45,363 nucleotides of DNA, from contig NW_026516687.1 in the NCBI RefSeq assembly GCF_025766255.1, forward strand, positions 442,501 to 487,863. The letters run 5' to 3'. Below are positions 33,938-44,579 of the stretch, piece by piece; position 1 is the stretch's first letter, and each line of letters starts with the position of its first letter. The position numbers and the translations under genes are program-made. Below the pieces are notes generated by a model, which ran no database searches, was not told the DNA's origin, and saw only the letters and a list, made by a program, of their open reading frames with translations. The stretch is from Zychaea mexicana. Lineage: Eukaryota; Mucoromycota; Mucoromycetes; Mucorales; Lichtheimiaceae.

Positions 33938-34105
33938 CTAAGAGGCTTAGATTACGTGACTTCCTAAAAAGGAAATAGCTGGGTGATTGGTTTTCCTGAC
34001 GGCTAAACGTTTTCCCGGGGCTTGCTAAGAGGCTTAGATCACGTGACTTCCTAAAAAGGAAATAGACGGGTAATTGGTTTTCCCGACGGCTAAACGTTTT
34101 CCCGG
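33938..34105 (+). repeat. Two direct repeats of 81 bp upstream of the Tc1-type gene
   Basis: 33938-34018 and 34025-34105 match over 81 bases with only a handful of differences, beginning CTAAGAGGCTTAGAT and ending TTTTCCCGG. Each unit has (T/C)ACGTGAC and TTCCTAAAAAGGAA. They may be part of the transposon 5' end (direct-repeat transposase sites) or a local promoter duplication. Confidence 0.85.
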
Positions 34106-34382
34106 ACTAAGCAATAGCAGATATATATGCTTTAGTTTTTCAAAACTTTGCGTTGGTACACTCTTTTTCGAAATCAAAGTCGTGTGCTACGGAAAAGGAA
34201 GTCAGAGGTTGACAAAAATAGAAGTCGTATTTGGCCAGAAATCAATTCGGATGATGACAAATTGAAAGTCGTTTCACAGAGGAAAAAGTTGTCGCACAAA
34301 AAAGCTTAGTAAAGCCATCACTATAAAAGCACAACGCCTCGTTGAGGTCAAACCTCTTTTCTCTTTCACTATACTACAAATT

Positions 34383-35678
34383 ATGAATGGTTAATTTTTT
34401 TATGAAGATGGACAGGGCCATGTTGTTGATGAGCATAGCTGCCCTGAACCCATGGATTATGTTGTTGATGAAGAAATGTACACCCTTCAAACAATCAGTT
34501 CTCACACTGATTATTTGCACACTCTTCATCATGTACACAACTATGAGCCTGTTGTTGTACATGTGGACGAAGTACAGAGTAAGGACGTTCATATGAAAGA
34601 ATCAGTTACAAAACGAGATTACACAGTCTATACGGATCAGGACAAAGTAAGATTCTTCAAACTGATGTTCGAGAAGGTTTTGAGTGCGTCAGCTGCTGAA
34701 AAGCAGTTGGGAATTCATGTTCGCTCGGCGCAAAGGTGGGCGCTGCAGTATGAAAAAGATCCTGACGGCATATTTAAAAAGGGTAAAAGCTCTGGTCGTC
34801 CTTGCATTCTCAACGATGAGCATAAGAGAATTATTTTAGAATGGGTTGATGAGGATCCATCAATAGTTCTTGAGCAATTGATGGAAAAATTACGTCAAAG
34901 ATTTGAAGGAATCCAAGTATCTAAGACAACACTTTATCGGTTTATGAAGAATGAATGCAACTTATCTTTGAAAAAAGCCAAGTTTCAACCCGTTGATAGG
35001 AACAGTGAACCCAAGATCCAAGAGCGGTTTGACTGGATACGCAAATGGGATGAGACAGACATGGATTTTAGAAAAAATTGTGCTTTTCTTGATGAGTCTG
35101 CCTTCTATATTAACATAAAGCGTAGTATGGCGTGGTCAAAAAAAGGATCTACTGCTGTGGTAACTGTCCCAAAAACAAGAGCAAAAACGACTACTATCCT
35201 GGGTGCAATCTCTGCATCTGGTCTGATTAAATGCAGCTTAAGACTTCTACAGGTTTCGACCAGAAAATAAAAGCGAACAAATGCTTCTGAAATTATTAGC
35301 AGAGGAACTATCACTGGTCATTATCTTGGTTTTCGCAAGGCTACAATAGATGAGATAGATAAGTATCAGCACATGAAAGGTCATTATGTGGTCATGGATA
35401 ATGCTCCTATTCATAAAGCCGAAGATATTTCTCGGTATATTGAGTCTAGAGGATATCGATGTGCTTATCTTCCATCATACTCGCCTGAACTCAATCCTAT
35501 TGAACAGTTTTGGTCTGTTCTCAAGAGTAAAGTTAAACGCAACAGGTTCTTGGAAAGCGAGACGTTGATGACACGAATCAGTGAGGCATCAAAGTGTTTA
35601 GAATTGAGTGATTTTGAAGGATTTGTTTCTCATTCTCATAAATGTTTAGATAGCTGTTGCAACGGAGAGCCATTATGA
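34383..35678 (+). pseudogene. Tc1/mariner (IS630-type) transposase, two nonsense codons
   Basis: A cut-and-paste DDE transposase. ATG 34383 opens a frame that meets TAA at 34392-34394, then stays open to TAA at 35268-35270 and again to the stop at 35676. Both TAA codons fit CAA changing to TAA. A helix-turn-helix region (SAAEKQLGIHVRSAQRW, about 34688) and a second DNA-binding part (VSKTTLYRFMKNE) precede the catalytic domain: first D in CAFLDESAFYIN (about 35083), second D in YVVMDNAPIHKAEDI (about 35385), E in SPELNPIEQFW (about 35490). About 430 codons, normal for the family. TIRs and the TA duplication were not found by eye. It is unrelated in sequence to the ORF at 11540. Confidence 0.9.
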
Positions 35679-35928
35679 TATAACGTTCAGTTTCCTTGAA
35701 CAATTTATAATAATAAGTAAAAACACAAAAAAAAAAGTTGAGTATCGCAGGTGTGCAAAGAACGTTGAGGCAATCGAGCAGGAACTGAAGACGAGGAACA
35801 AATCATAGTATTTGTTCTCTCTTATAATAACAAAACATAAATGTTTTTGTTATTGGTCTAAATCTCATTATCTAGCCCCACACGTTTCGAAAGCAAGTTT
35901 CTCAACCACCCCTATTTTATATTTATGA

Positions 35929-36069
35929 AATCTTTATGTTCATAAAGATTACAAAAATATTTAATGATTACAAATTTCATTAAGAATTACAAAATTAACA
36001 AACTATATTTATAAATATAGTTATTAATTTTTAAACTTATAACATTAAAAAATATTATAATTTTTTAAT
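35929..36069. repeat. Run of AT-rich palindromes
   Basis: Four inverted repeats in 141 bases: 35929-35950 (10-base arms AATCTTTATG / CATAAAGATT), a weaker TTAATGA/TCATTAA pair at about 35961-35983, a perfect 22-base palindrome at 36001-36022 (half-site AACTATATTTA), and 36044-36069 (10-base arms ATTAAAAAAT / ATTTTTTAAT). Confidence 0.8.
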
Positions 36070-36335
36070 GACCTATAAATATCTTATTATCCTTTAACTA
36101 TAAGTTATATTTCGACGAGAGGTGTCGTCGAACATCAATGCTGGGATCAACATTATGGTATGGTGATGTCGTTAATATGTGACTCGAGTACTATTGAGTG
36201 GACAAAGATTTCAATGCAACACTCATTCTCAATGTTTAATGAGAAAATTTAAAAAGAAAAAGGAAAGAAAAAATAAGCTTTAAAAAAAACAGGGGTAGGT
36301 ATGAATGTTTGTGTATGATTCAATCATTGCTCAAT

Positions 36336-37426
36336 TCACAATGATGGGGTACGTTGGGAATCTTGTTGCATTGTGAAATTTTTCTGCCAATTCAGTATAG
36401 TTTGGCAATATCGATAGGCAATCGTGGCTGGCTTGTTAGAGACAACACACTTATACCAAAAGACCTTATTTACGGCCAAGAGGAGACGAATGTTGCGTAA
36501 GTTGAAAAATGCAGGAATGCCTTCTAAGGAATGAGGGAATGTAATACGAGCGATTTCGAACAAAGCATAAATGCCCCTGACAGTCAACTGTTGTAGGTAA
36601 AATGTAATGGTGAAATCTAGCAAAATAAAAAGCAAGTGGTAAGACATCCAATAAAAAGGGAGTAAATGGTGTCAAATTTACTGTTAATCTGAAAAGCAAG
36701 GGTGGAGTCCAGCAAGGAAACATTAATGGAGTTTTTGCAAAACACTGCCAGTCTTAAGAAGTCGACAGAAATGTCGTGCATTGAGGTGCCTTCTGGTTCT
36801 GCCTCCCCATACCCTCTGGAGCCCACAAAGGATCCTTGCTGCTTGTGGTAAATGGCAGCATTAGGCGAGCACTTCCGCGTTCAGTTGGCGCCGAGTTACT
36901 CCATTGCAAGTGCATATTTCGAGTAGGGTCAGACAGCAGTGTCGAGAGGATAGGATCAAAATAGGTACTCCACAAGGCAGTTTCACTTGTGTTTTTAACA
37001 TTCACCGGTGTCGATGGTAATTTTTGTATGCTACAGGTGAGATAAATGTATGTCATTTGTTACGATTTCAACATATTTCTTGGTCACTTATAGGTTCGCA
37101 ATGCCTCGTAAAAGACGGCGTGGTCCATAATCAAAACCAGCACCTTCTACAATGAGTTTTACAATGGTATCGTCACAGGTCACACTGCCCATAGCCAGAT
37201 CGGCAAACATCGAGGCAAAAGATATGTAGACCTGATCCGGCACACTGCGCCCGTAGAGAGGTATCCATAACTTTTCAAAGTTATGGATTTTCAATAAATT
37301 GAAGTTGGGAGATAGGGGAAGCCAGTACCCCAAAGTTTTGAAGGGGGGACAGAAGGGCTGCAAGTAAAAAATTAAAAAATACAAGATATTTTCCAATATA
37401 TGGGGGTAGACATCTATGTGAAGCAT
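36336..37426 (-). CDS. Spliced gene of unknown function (probable partial copy)
   Basis: At least three exons on the minus strand. Exon A (37426-about 37088) includes SVPDQVYISFASMFADLAMG and VKLIVEGAGFDYG. Exon B (37030-36682) has ETALWSTYFDPILSTLL, LQWSNSAPTERGSAR and TSMHDISVDFLRLAVFCKNS. Intron 36681-36617 (65 bases, GTAAAT...TAG) keeps the frame into exon C (36616-36336), with FTITFYLQQLTVRGIYALFE and FWYKCVVSNKPATI. The pattern (Ser-Ala-Pro basic stretch, FxK-xS, then hydrophobic FY...L...GxY) resembles a widespread uncharacterised fungal protein family that I know only by appearance; I assign no function. The A-B splice is unclear because exon A ends in TAA without a clean donor. A hairpin repeat lies inside exon A. 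Confidence 0.5.
37263..37288. repeat. Hairpin, family 3 (ATCCATAACTTT type), inside an exon
   Basis: A perfect inverted repeat with 12-base arms ATCCATAACTTT / AAAGTTATGGAT and a two-base loop, preceded by GAGGT and followed by TTTC. It is read in frame by the minus-strand exon A as KIHNFEKLWIP. The family recurs at 44580-44713. Confidence 0.85.
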
Positions 37427-38470
37427 GAAGGTTACAAGTGGAAAAGCAGCAACTTCAAGGCAGCTTCATTCAAAATTGGGGGTGCCACCACAAGCTAATA
37501 AAGAAAAAGCTCTTGCCAGATGCAAAGGTCTCGACAGTATATTAGGGGTACCTGTTCAGGGAATGTATACTTTTTATCAAGCAAAGGGGTCACAGGAGGA
37601 GAAAAAGCGGTTAAGGGTTGCAATAATATTGATTGGAGTGGGGACACGGATTTCAATCTGGGCGGGTTTTTTCATAGTTGCTGCAGCAGACGTACTCAAG
37701 GAGTATGATTTTGCAACATGCTAAGCAATAAAAGAAAAAAGAAAATAAAGAAAAGCCGCTTCTGAAGAGAGTCCGGATAGCATAGTCATCGTTCAACCGT
37801 TTATACAAAAGCTGCCGCTATTGACTTATTGTTGAAATGACCTGCTCAAAGGAAGCGGGCACTCCTTCCACTTTTATATTAAGGGGACACATCAAAAAAG
37901 AAAAAGAACATAAAGTAGTCAAGCGATGGGCAACATATATGGAAGCAGCTGCAAATACTTTTATTTTATTCTGTTACAAGAAACATTATGCTGTAGAACA
38001 GGGCCAAGAGAGAAGTCCAGCACCTGATATGCAAAGCAGGAAGTAGTACCAAAGTAACGAAGACGCCGCACATTTGCAAAATAGAAGAGCATTTTTATCT
38101 GAAAGTAAATGGTAGATGGGGTCATTTTTCATTACCACCACTATTTTTGCCAGGCGATTTTAACGTTAAACTTGCAGAGTTCGTAAGACCTCAAATTTTG
38201 AGTTAAAAGTTGGTAATTAGCACATTGACTTTTGCAGCTTTCTTTCTGAATGGTGTAATCGGAAGTTGCCAGTAACGGAATTAGAATGGTTGTGCGTCGC
38301 TGATTAACAGAATGTGAGAAAGTGAATTGGATCGAAATGGTGCCGTCTGAAAGGCAATACGAAGAGACGGCGCATCGATTTGGGAGGAAGAGTGCGTGAA
38401 GGAAGAAATGAAAGACAACCTTTTCACGAGGCACCAGTAGAGAGAAATGTTTTGGTTTATCAGAAAAAGG
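37427..38470. other. Region upstream of the minus-strand gene, no gene supported
   Basis: Several ORFs of 60-100 codons on both strands, none with recognisable motifs or convincing splice sites. Upstream exons of the gene at 36336-37426 may lie here. Confidence 0.4.
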
Positions 38471-38480
38471 CTACTCAACC

Positions 38481-38987
38481 TTATGCGCTCACGTAGCCTC
38501 GAAAATCAGATACAAATATTTCATTTGATATTTTATTACAGACTCCTTTTCTATAAATAATCTGATGTAAAGACATACCGAATACTTCGTTAATAACAGC
38601 ACGCGACGCAGAGAAGGACGTTGGATAGTAACGTATATGGGCACCCGATTGCTCGATGGTGTATTTGTGCTGCCACGATCTTTTGTTTGCTAGCAACATG
38701 TGCTCATGCCTAAATTAACAATAATTAAAAGTGATCAGTAACGTTCATACGTAGAAAAAAAACGTTTGGTATTATCATGTGCTTATGTCGCCAAGATGCT
38801 TCTTGAGAAAGGATCGATAAATTGGTGGTTAGCAACGTGCGCATACTGCCAAGAAGCTTATATTAATATAAATAAAAAAATAAGTAGTGATGTTGATACC
38901 GCTGTTATCATGCGCTCGTGGCGCCAAGATATTTCCTGAGGAACAATCAATAACGTGGTCGAAAACATGCGCGTAGCGCCAATGTGC
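38481..38987. repeat. Six-copy interspersed motif before Tnp2 element 2
   Basis: Copies at about 38481-38498, 38691-38714, 38772-38807, 38829-38860, 38904-38940 and 38964-38987 share the pattern (TTATC/AGCAA)ATG(C/T)GC...GCGCCAAGA. All have the same orientation. They lie 170-670 bases before the Tnp2 start codon. CACTA elements typically carry such subterminal repeats as binding sites for their accessory protein; assigning these to that role is inference. Confidence 0.6.
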
Positions 38988-39154
38988 AAATTAAAATAAT
39001 AATGAAGTAGTCTGATGCGTCTGCACCGTAACGATGAGTGCTATAATATAGATAAAGAATTGATTGTTAGAAAAAGATATAAAAGAGAGCGAAGAAAGCA
39101 ACAGACTTATTACACCACCACTGATATTCTTCACGTACCCTTGTTTCCTTGACG

Positions 39155-42100
39155 ATGTCCAACTTGAACGGCGAGTTCATGTTATGCTTTTGTCAAAATT
39201 GTCGGGCACATCCGGAGGGATACCGTCGAGTCACTCTGAGAGCGTATACTGATCATGTCAGGGCTGACGAACAGTATAATTTACAGCAGGAATTCAACGG
39301 TACGGTAGCAGAGCTTTCACAGAATAGTTTTTACGCTCGTATCAAATGTTGCATTATACTGATCCGCCATATGTAGATCAAACTCTACCGATGGTGGATG
39401 GGGGCGATATGCAGATGGAAGTCGATGATCCACAGCTGCCTGATCATAACGCCGACGTATTTGATGATGGTAATTTTGTTGATGATATTGATTGTGAGTT
39501 GCGATGTTGCACTGTGTTGCGCTTTGTTGAACTGATTGTGTGTTCCTTGTTGGAATCTAGTTGTTGAAGCTGCGGCGGATTCCGGTGTAACCTTGCCGTA
39601 TGAATCATTTGGAGGTGACCAACCAGTAGCGGATCAAGAAAGAGATGACGATGAATTGATGTACCAGGCTGACGACGTCGAATTCGATAATGTAGTCGAA
39701 GATGATACAGCAGGTTAGTGGTAGTAATGGTGCTAGAAATAATGTGGAAAAAATATCAGGGTTAATAACTGCTATGCAATAGATGAACCGCCAACAATCC
39801 TAGCCGCAACAAACCCGCTCGATTCCGTCCCACAACCATTGATATTCGTCTTCATCTTCATTTGTTTATTCCAACTCCACCACCTATCCGAGCGTGTCGC
39901 ATCCATGCTGATCACATTCATCATAACCTTGTTCGCCGGCCTTCACATCCTCCCCGAAAACACCATTATTCCGTCTACAATTGCTGGGATACGACAAGCT
40001 ATTGGCTTTAACCGGTTGACACAGGATCTGCGAAAATATGTTGCCTGCAGCAAATGCCACGCCATATATCTGCCGTCACCAACGTTGCACGAGCGATGCA
40101 CCAAGCCAAGCAGCATAATCGACGGAGATTCTTGCAATACACCTCTATTTAAAACAACCACCAACAACCGTCGCTCCCCTATTAAAGAATATACTTACCA
40201 TCCCTTACAACAAGCCCTGAAAAGGTTCTTCATGCGTCAAGGTTTCGAGGACAAAATCCTTGGGTGGCGAAATCGTCGGATTCCAAGAGCAGGAGATCTC
40301 GGCGATGTGTACGATGGCATGAAATGGGTCAGTCTCCAGGATTCCAACAATACCACCTTTGTTGAAGACCCACGCTCGTTGATGCTGACACTTAACGTCG
40401 ATTGGCTTGCGCCTTTTGACACCGGTTACTCGTGTGGCGCCATTTACATCACCATCAACAACCTCCCTCGTGCCGACCGCCAAAAAGTTGAGAACGTCAT
40501 ACTTGTAGGTGTTATGCCTGGACCAAGTGAGCCGAAGACCTATGAGATGAACCACTACCTTGAGCCATTAGTCGACGATCTCATTGCTCTGTACGATGGC
40601 ATTGAAATGAGCACATTCCAAGAACCACAAGGCACACGGATTCGCGCAGCTCTGCTTAACGTTACCTGCGATATACCTGCTGCTCGGAAGGTTGGTGGTT
40701 TCACCTCGCATGCCAGTACGCGAGCATGTAGCAAATGCACGCGCGAGTTTGTCGTTTTTCCAGGCACTACAAAGCTGGATTATTCAGGTCACCAAATTCC
40801 GTCCTCGGACCTGCGGACAAAGGAGGGTAACCTACGCGACGCGCAGCAATGGCTAGCAGCAACAACACCAAGAGCACGGTACAACGTCGAGCGTGAGACA
40901 GGGACGCGCTGGTCGCAGCTCCATCGTCTTCACTACTTTGATCCAGTCTCGTCCGTACTTATTGATGTGATGCACAATTTGTTTCTGGGGACTGCCGCTC
41001 GGATGGTGTCTGGATGGAGGACTTTTGGTTATTTCCGTGAAGCTGACTATGAGGTTATGCAAGAGCGCGCTGACGGGATTGTGTTGCCGCCTGGAATGCC
41101 TACCCTGAAGCGCAAGATCCAGCGCAAGTTTGGCTTCATGACGGCTGAGGACTGGAAGACATGGACGCTCGTCTACTCCGCATTTGTCCTCAAACCCATC
41201 CTCCCTCCTGATCACATGGCGAACTGGATGCTTTTCGTCGCTGCGTGCCGCCACATTGTCCAAACCACGGCCACATATGAGCGTCTCGACCAAGCTCACA
41301 TTTTATTCGAGCGTTTCATATGTGGTTGTGCAGCATTATACGGTCCTGATTTTGTTACGCCCAACATGCATTTGCACTTGCATTTACGTACCACCATCGA
41401 AGACTTCGGGCCGGTCTACGCACATTGGTTGTTCAGCTTCGAGCGATACAACGGTTTCTTGAAGGACGCGTACACGAACCAGAAGGACTCTTTCGAGGTA
41501 ACCTTCATGAAGCGATTCATCGAGAAGGCCGGTGCTCTTGATTTCGTGACGAACGAGGCTCACCGCTTTGCTCAGCTACCACAACAGCTCAGGATGCTTG
41601 TACGAATGGCCGGTCAATATGTATCCTCCCTCGTCTCATACACCAGCAATGACACGCCATTCGACCCGTATGCTTTCGTTCAATTATCCTTAGACACGGA
41701 TATCGACGTGGATGGTAGCGAGCCGTTGCCCCCTGACACGATCAGTTCCATGACAAGTGGAAAAACAACACGGCTGCCAGATGATCGCGTAAACCTGCTC
41801 GTCAGCTTCTATCAGCAACATTATGATCAAAATACCGTCATCAGCGCCCAGTCTGGTCAACGACCGATCCATCCTCACACACTCATAGTGCACGACGGGG
41901 TGGAAACATTTCGAGCAATCGAGATTTTCGGACAGACTTACCGCTCAGCAACTTCGAGATCTTTGCGTGGGTCCTACATTCAAGCCTTGTTTATTCAGGG
42001 TAATGGAGTCGTTGCGTGGACCGGCCAAGTCCAATTTTTTTTCAAGCACAATCTCCTCGTTGATGGCAGACAGAAGACGCACTCATTTGCCTTCGTCCGT

Positions 42101-42307
42101 TGGTATCGCGCAGCAGCAAGGCAGCAACGCTTCGAAGATGAGGGCCTGGAAGAGTGGTTGAGCAGTTTTATGGCAGAAGGAACTGACTCCATCTTGCCTA
42201 TCCACCGGATTCACTCGCAGGTGGCCATTGTCAAGTTCGGCTCGCAAAGAATTGCCAATACTGCAAGAGTCATAGTGATACCGCTTGCTAGGAAAGTGTT
42301 TTTGTAG
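39155..42307 (+). CDS. tnp2: Tnp2-family transposase, nearly intact
   Basis: About 1000 residues. Exon 1 (ATG 39155) begins MSNLNGEFMLCFCQNC, a Cys-rich start. In exon 1 the frame changes at a T run (TTTTT, 39328-39332); one extra T would join it to the following acidic part (DPPYVDQTLP). Introns 39494-39560 (67 bases) and 39714-39782 (69 bases) keep the frame. The large last exon, from 39783, is free of stops for over 820 codons: hydrophobic LIFVFIFICLFQLHHL, a CSKC pair (about 40045), LTLNVDWLAPFD (about 40389), the NNLPRADRQKVENV block (about 40456), SKCTREF (about 40731), IDVMHNLFLGT (about 40960) and FSFERYNGFLK (about 41437). The acidic residues in these motifs are candidates for the DDE triad. 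Stop TAG at 42305, with AATAAA just after it. Confidence 0.88.
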
Positions 42308-42340
42308 AAAAAAATAAAGATTGCGATAAAAAAAAGAATT

Positions 42341-43459
42341 TTATTTCGCCCAGTCGGGCAAAGTGTTGAGCACGTCTTGCTCGATCTGGACGTCACTGCC
42401 TGGGATCAGGAGTCTGGTGTACTCCCCGTTGGGCCTTCTTGTCCCGGTCGCGGCATCGGCTTTGGACTTCGCGTCCAAATCGTCGAAGAACTCATTGGCC
42501 TATGCAAAGTATCGCTATAATATTAGCAACTATTCCGATACTTCACAACACTGGATTTTCGTGAGTATCTTGAATAATGAAATACCGTGCTCGATCTCAA
42601 GGCAGGCACCAAACGTCGCAACACTCGTCCTCGTCCTCCCTCTTCATCGTCACTCATCTCCGGCGACATACATTCTCTCCGAAGGAGACGCTCGCATCCA
42701 GGGAAGCGCGATTCCAGATCCTCTGCATGGCGCTGGCGTGTGGCAATGCGAGTCTTCAATTTCTATACGTGATTGAGCGTTAATATTTACGTCAGAAAGC
42801 ACTTGAACATACACTCGCCCTTTGCGCACTAACTTTGTAGACTCGCGAATACCGCCTGATTTCCACACCACGTCGAGCAGCTGTCGCCTCAGTGGTGCGC
42901 GACTTGGTGCGTAGCGTATTGAAGTACGCTCTCACTCTGTTGCGAACATCCATGTCGCTGAGCAACCCACTCGTTCTCGGGTTCGAAGCAACGAAGCCCA
43001 ATACAGCTGTCGTAACTATCTGGTTATCCCGATGTCTGAAGCTGTTCTCGAAATTCCAGCGATCACATTCGGGAAAACTGGCGACGCATGAATGGATAGC
43101 CGCCTACCATAGAAATATAACATAGTTAAAAGACAATAATAAGAAGCTTTATTTTCTTTTATTACAGTCACTCTTGCACTGGCATCTCCCTGTGTCACGG
43201 AAGAAGACACCGGCTGCTGCTGGCCGTTAGCAACGATTGGTGTAGCAGTTGTATGTTGCTGTTGTTGTATAGCGTCAATGACGCTCGTCAAACCCGTAAT
43301 TTGATTTTTGACGGTTGTCATCTCGGCTTGGAGCTTCCTGTTGGAATCAAGAACAGAAGCGAGAGACAAGCGATCTTGCGATTCCGCCACGCGCAACTGG
43401 TGCTGGGCACGACGGTCGTTGATGATATTACTGGTATTGTTGTTGTTTGAAGAAGACAT
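42341..43459 (-). CDS. Accessory gene of Tnp2 element 2 (possible DNA-binding partner)
   Basis: Four exons proposed: 43459-about 43160, 43103-42834, 42753-42586 and 42500-42341. Exon 1 starts MSSSNNNNTSNIINDRR and forms a Gln-rich coiled coil (LQAEMTTVKNQITGLTSVIDAIQQQQ). Exon 2 holds the most conserved part, with FRHRDNQIVTTAVLGF and VRNRVRAYFNTLRTKSR. Exon 3 is Arg/Glu-rich. The last exon ends VQIEQDVLNTLPDWAK. It matches the accessory gene of element 1 in order and in exon 2. The stop codon TAA lies within a minus-strand AATAAA. By analogy with second genes of CACTA elements it may bind the element ends; that is inference. Start chosen at the first ATG before the coiled coil. Confidence 0.65.
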
Positions 43460-43680
43460 CTATAACATTAATAGTAAGCAACATTTTATGGACTATAAAG
43501 ACACTAATGAATGACCAGTATTTACGTTTGCAAAAAAAAAGACAAGAAGAGTATGTGCGGTGAAATAGCAAGGAAGAAAAAAAACACGTCTTTTACAGCA
43601 TTTATTTATCTGTATCTGTAGGCTGATCTATGTAGCTCCCCTCCTTAATATTGTGCATTTGGCTAGCATAAATGGGGAGT

Positions 43681-43903
43681 ATATAAAGTAGCATTGACTT
43701 GAAGTTCATAATTATCCTCTTTCTTTCCATTTTCTTTTCTATTTCTCTTCTCAAACACTCCCGCCGGCAATACAGTGTAAGGTATTTTATCTTATATCTC
43801 CTCTCCTACTATCGAATGACTTCCCAACTCGCTTTTAAACAAACATTCACTTTGTTATCTAGAGACACCGCTTACGATTCAAGCGCTGTTGTAGCAAGCC
43901 TTG
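43681..43903 (+). promoter_or_regulatory. Promoter-like region and possible first exon
   Basis: TATATAAAG at about 43681 is followed by a CT-rich leader and an ATG at 43816 that opens 29 codons (MTSQLAFKQTFTLLSRD) up to a perfect GTAAGT donor at 43904. No convincing second exon follows, so this may be a gene remnant, a non-coding transcript or chance. Confidence 0.3.
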
Positions 43904-44572
43904 GTAAGTATTTTATATCTTTTTCTCATATTGCCTAGTCGACATTGCAAACTGCAGCGATCTCATATTATTTGTATACCCCAGCTCTGTAGATCTCATC
44001 TCATCCGGGAGTCATCATTGTAAGTACATTCGGGGGTGTTTTTACTTTTGTTATTTCTTTTGAACAAGCACTGCTTTGTTAATAATTGATTGCTTTCTAT
44101 CCTATACTCTACTTTAGTAGACGATGCTTTGATGTCCTTACCTGCTCTTCTCTACTACGCCGTGCCTTTCTCAAAGCCTTTTATTTTGCTTCCGTTCTCT
44201 TTCGTTAGCACTAGAATAGACATAGTTATTCCGTAGTTTTTAATACTGTGATTGCTGCACACCATATCGCGCTATTGTTTTTGAATAAAATCCATCGTTT
44301 TTAATACCGCATACATGCTTTCTGCTATTTTATCGCCATCCTGCAAATAATCGTCATAATTTTTGTAATACTGGACCCCATCGTATTTTACGTTGCCCAT
44401 TGATACTGCAGATGAATATAGAATATTTTAAAATAGTTTTATCGGTGTTGCTCCTGTACGATCCCAAATGAGCGGCAAACAGACAGAATTAAAATTGATC
44501 CACATAGACTGCAGGTGCAGCAGACATGCATCCTATTGTGCCTATACCCCCCAAATCCTACTAGAAACTAAC
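43904..44572. other. Intergenic region, no gene supported
   Basis: CT-rich sequence with only short ORFs. I see nothing recognisable. Confidence 0.45.
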
Positions 44573-44579
44573 TCGAGGT

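Larger units (their letters stand above)
39155..43459. mobile_element. CACTA-like (Tnp2) element 2, best preserved element
   Basis: Tnp2 transposase on plus and accessory gene on minus, converging with stop codons only about 33 bases apart and AATAAA-type signals for both strands in the gap. The coordinates give the gene span only. Terminal repeats were not found by eye; the motif array at 38481-38987 probably belongs to the left end. Confidence 0.8.

Noticed and set aside
37425..37724. 99-codon plus-strand ORF
   Set aside because: Opposite and adjacent to the minus-strand spliced gene, with no family features; likely chance.
38481..38699. 72-codon minus-strand ORF beginning MLLANKRSW
   Set aside because: Both of its ends fall in copies of the six-copy motif array, and no splice joins it to the gene at 36336-37426; kept only as part of the repeat region.
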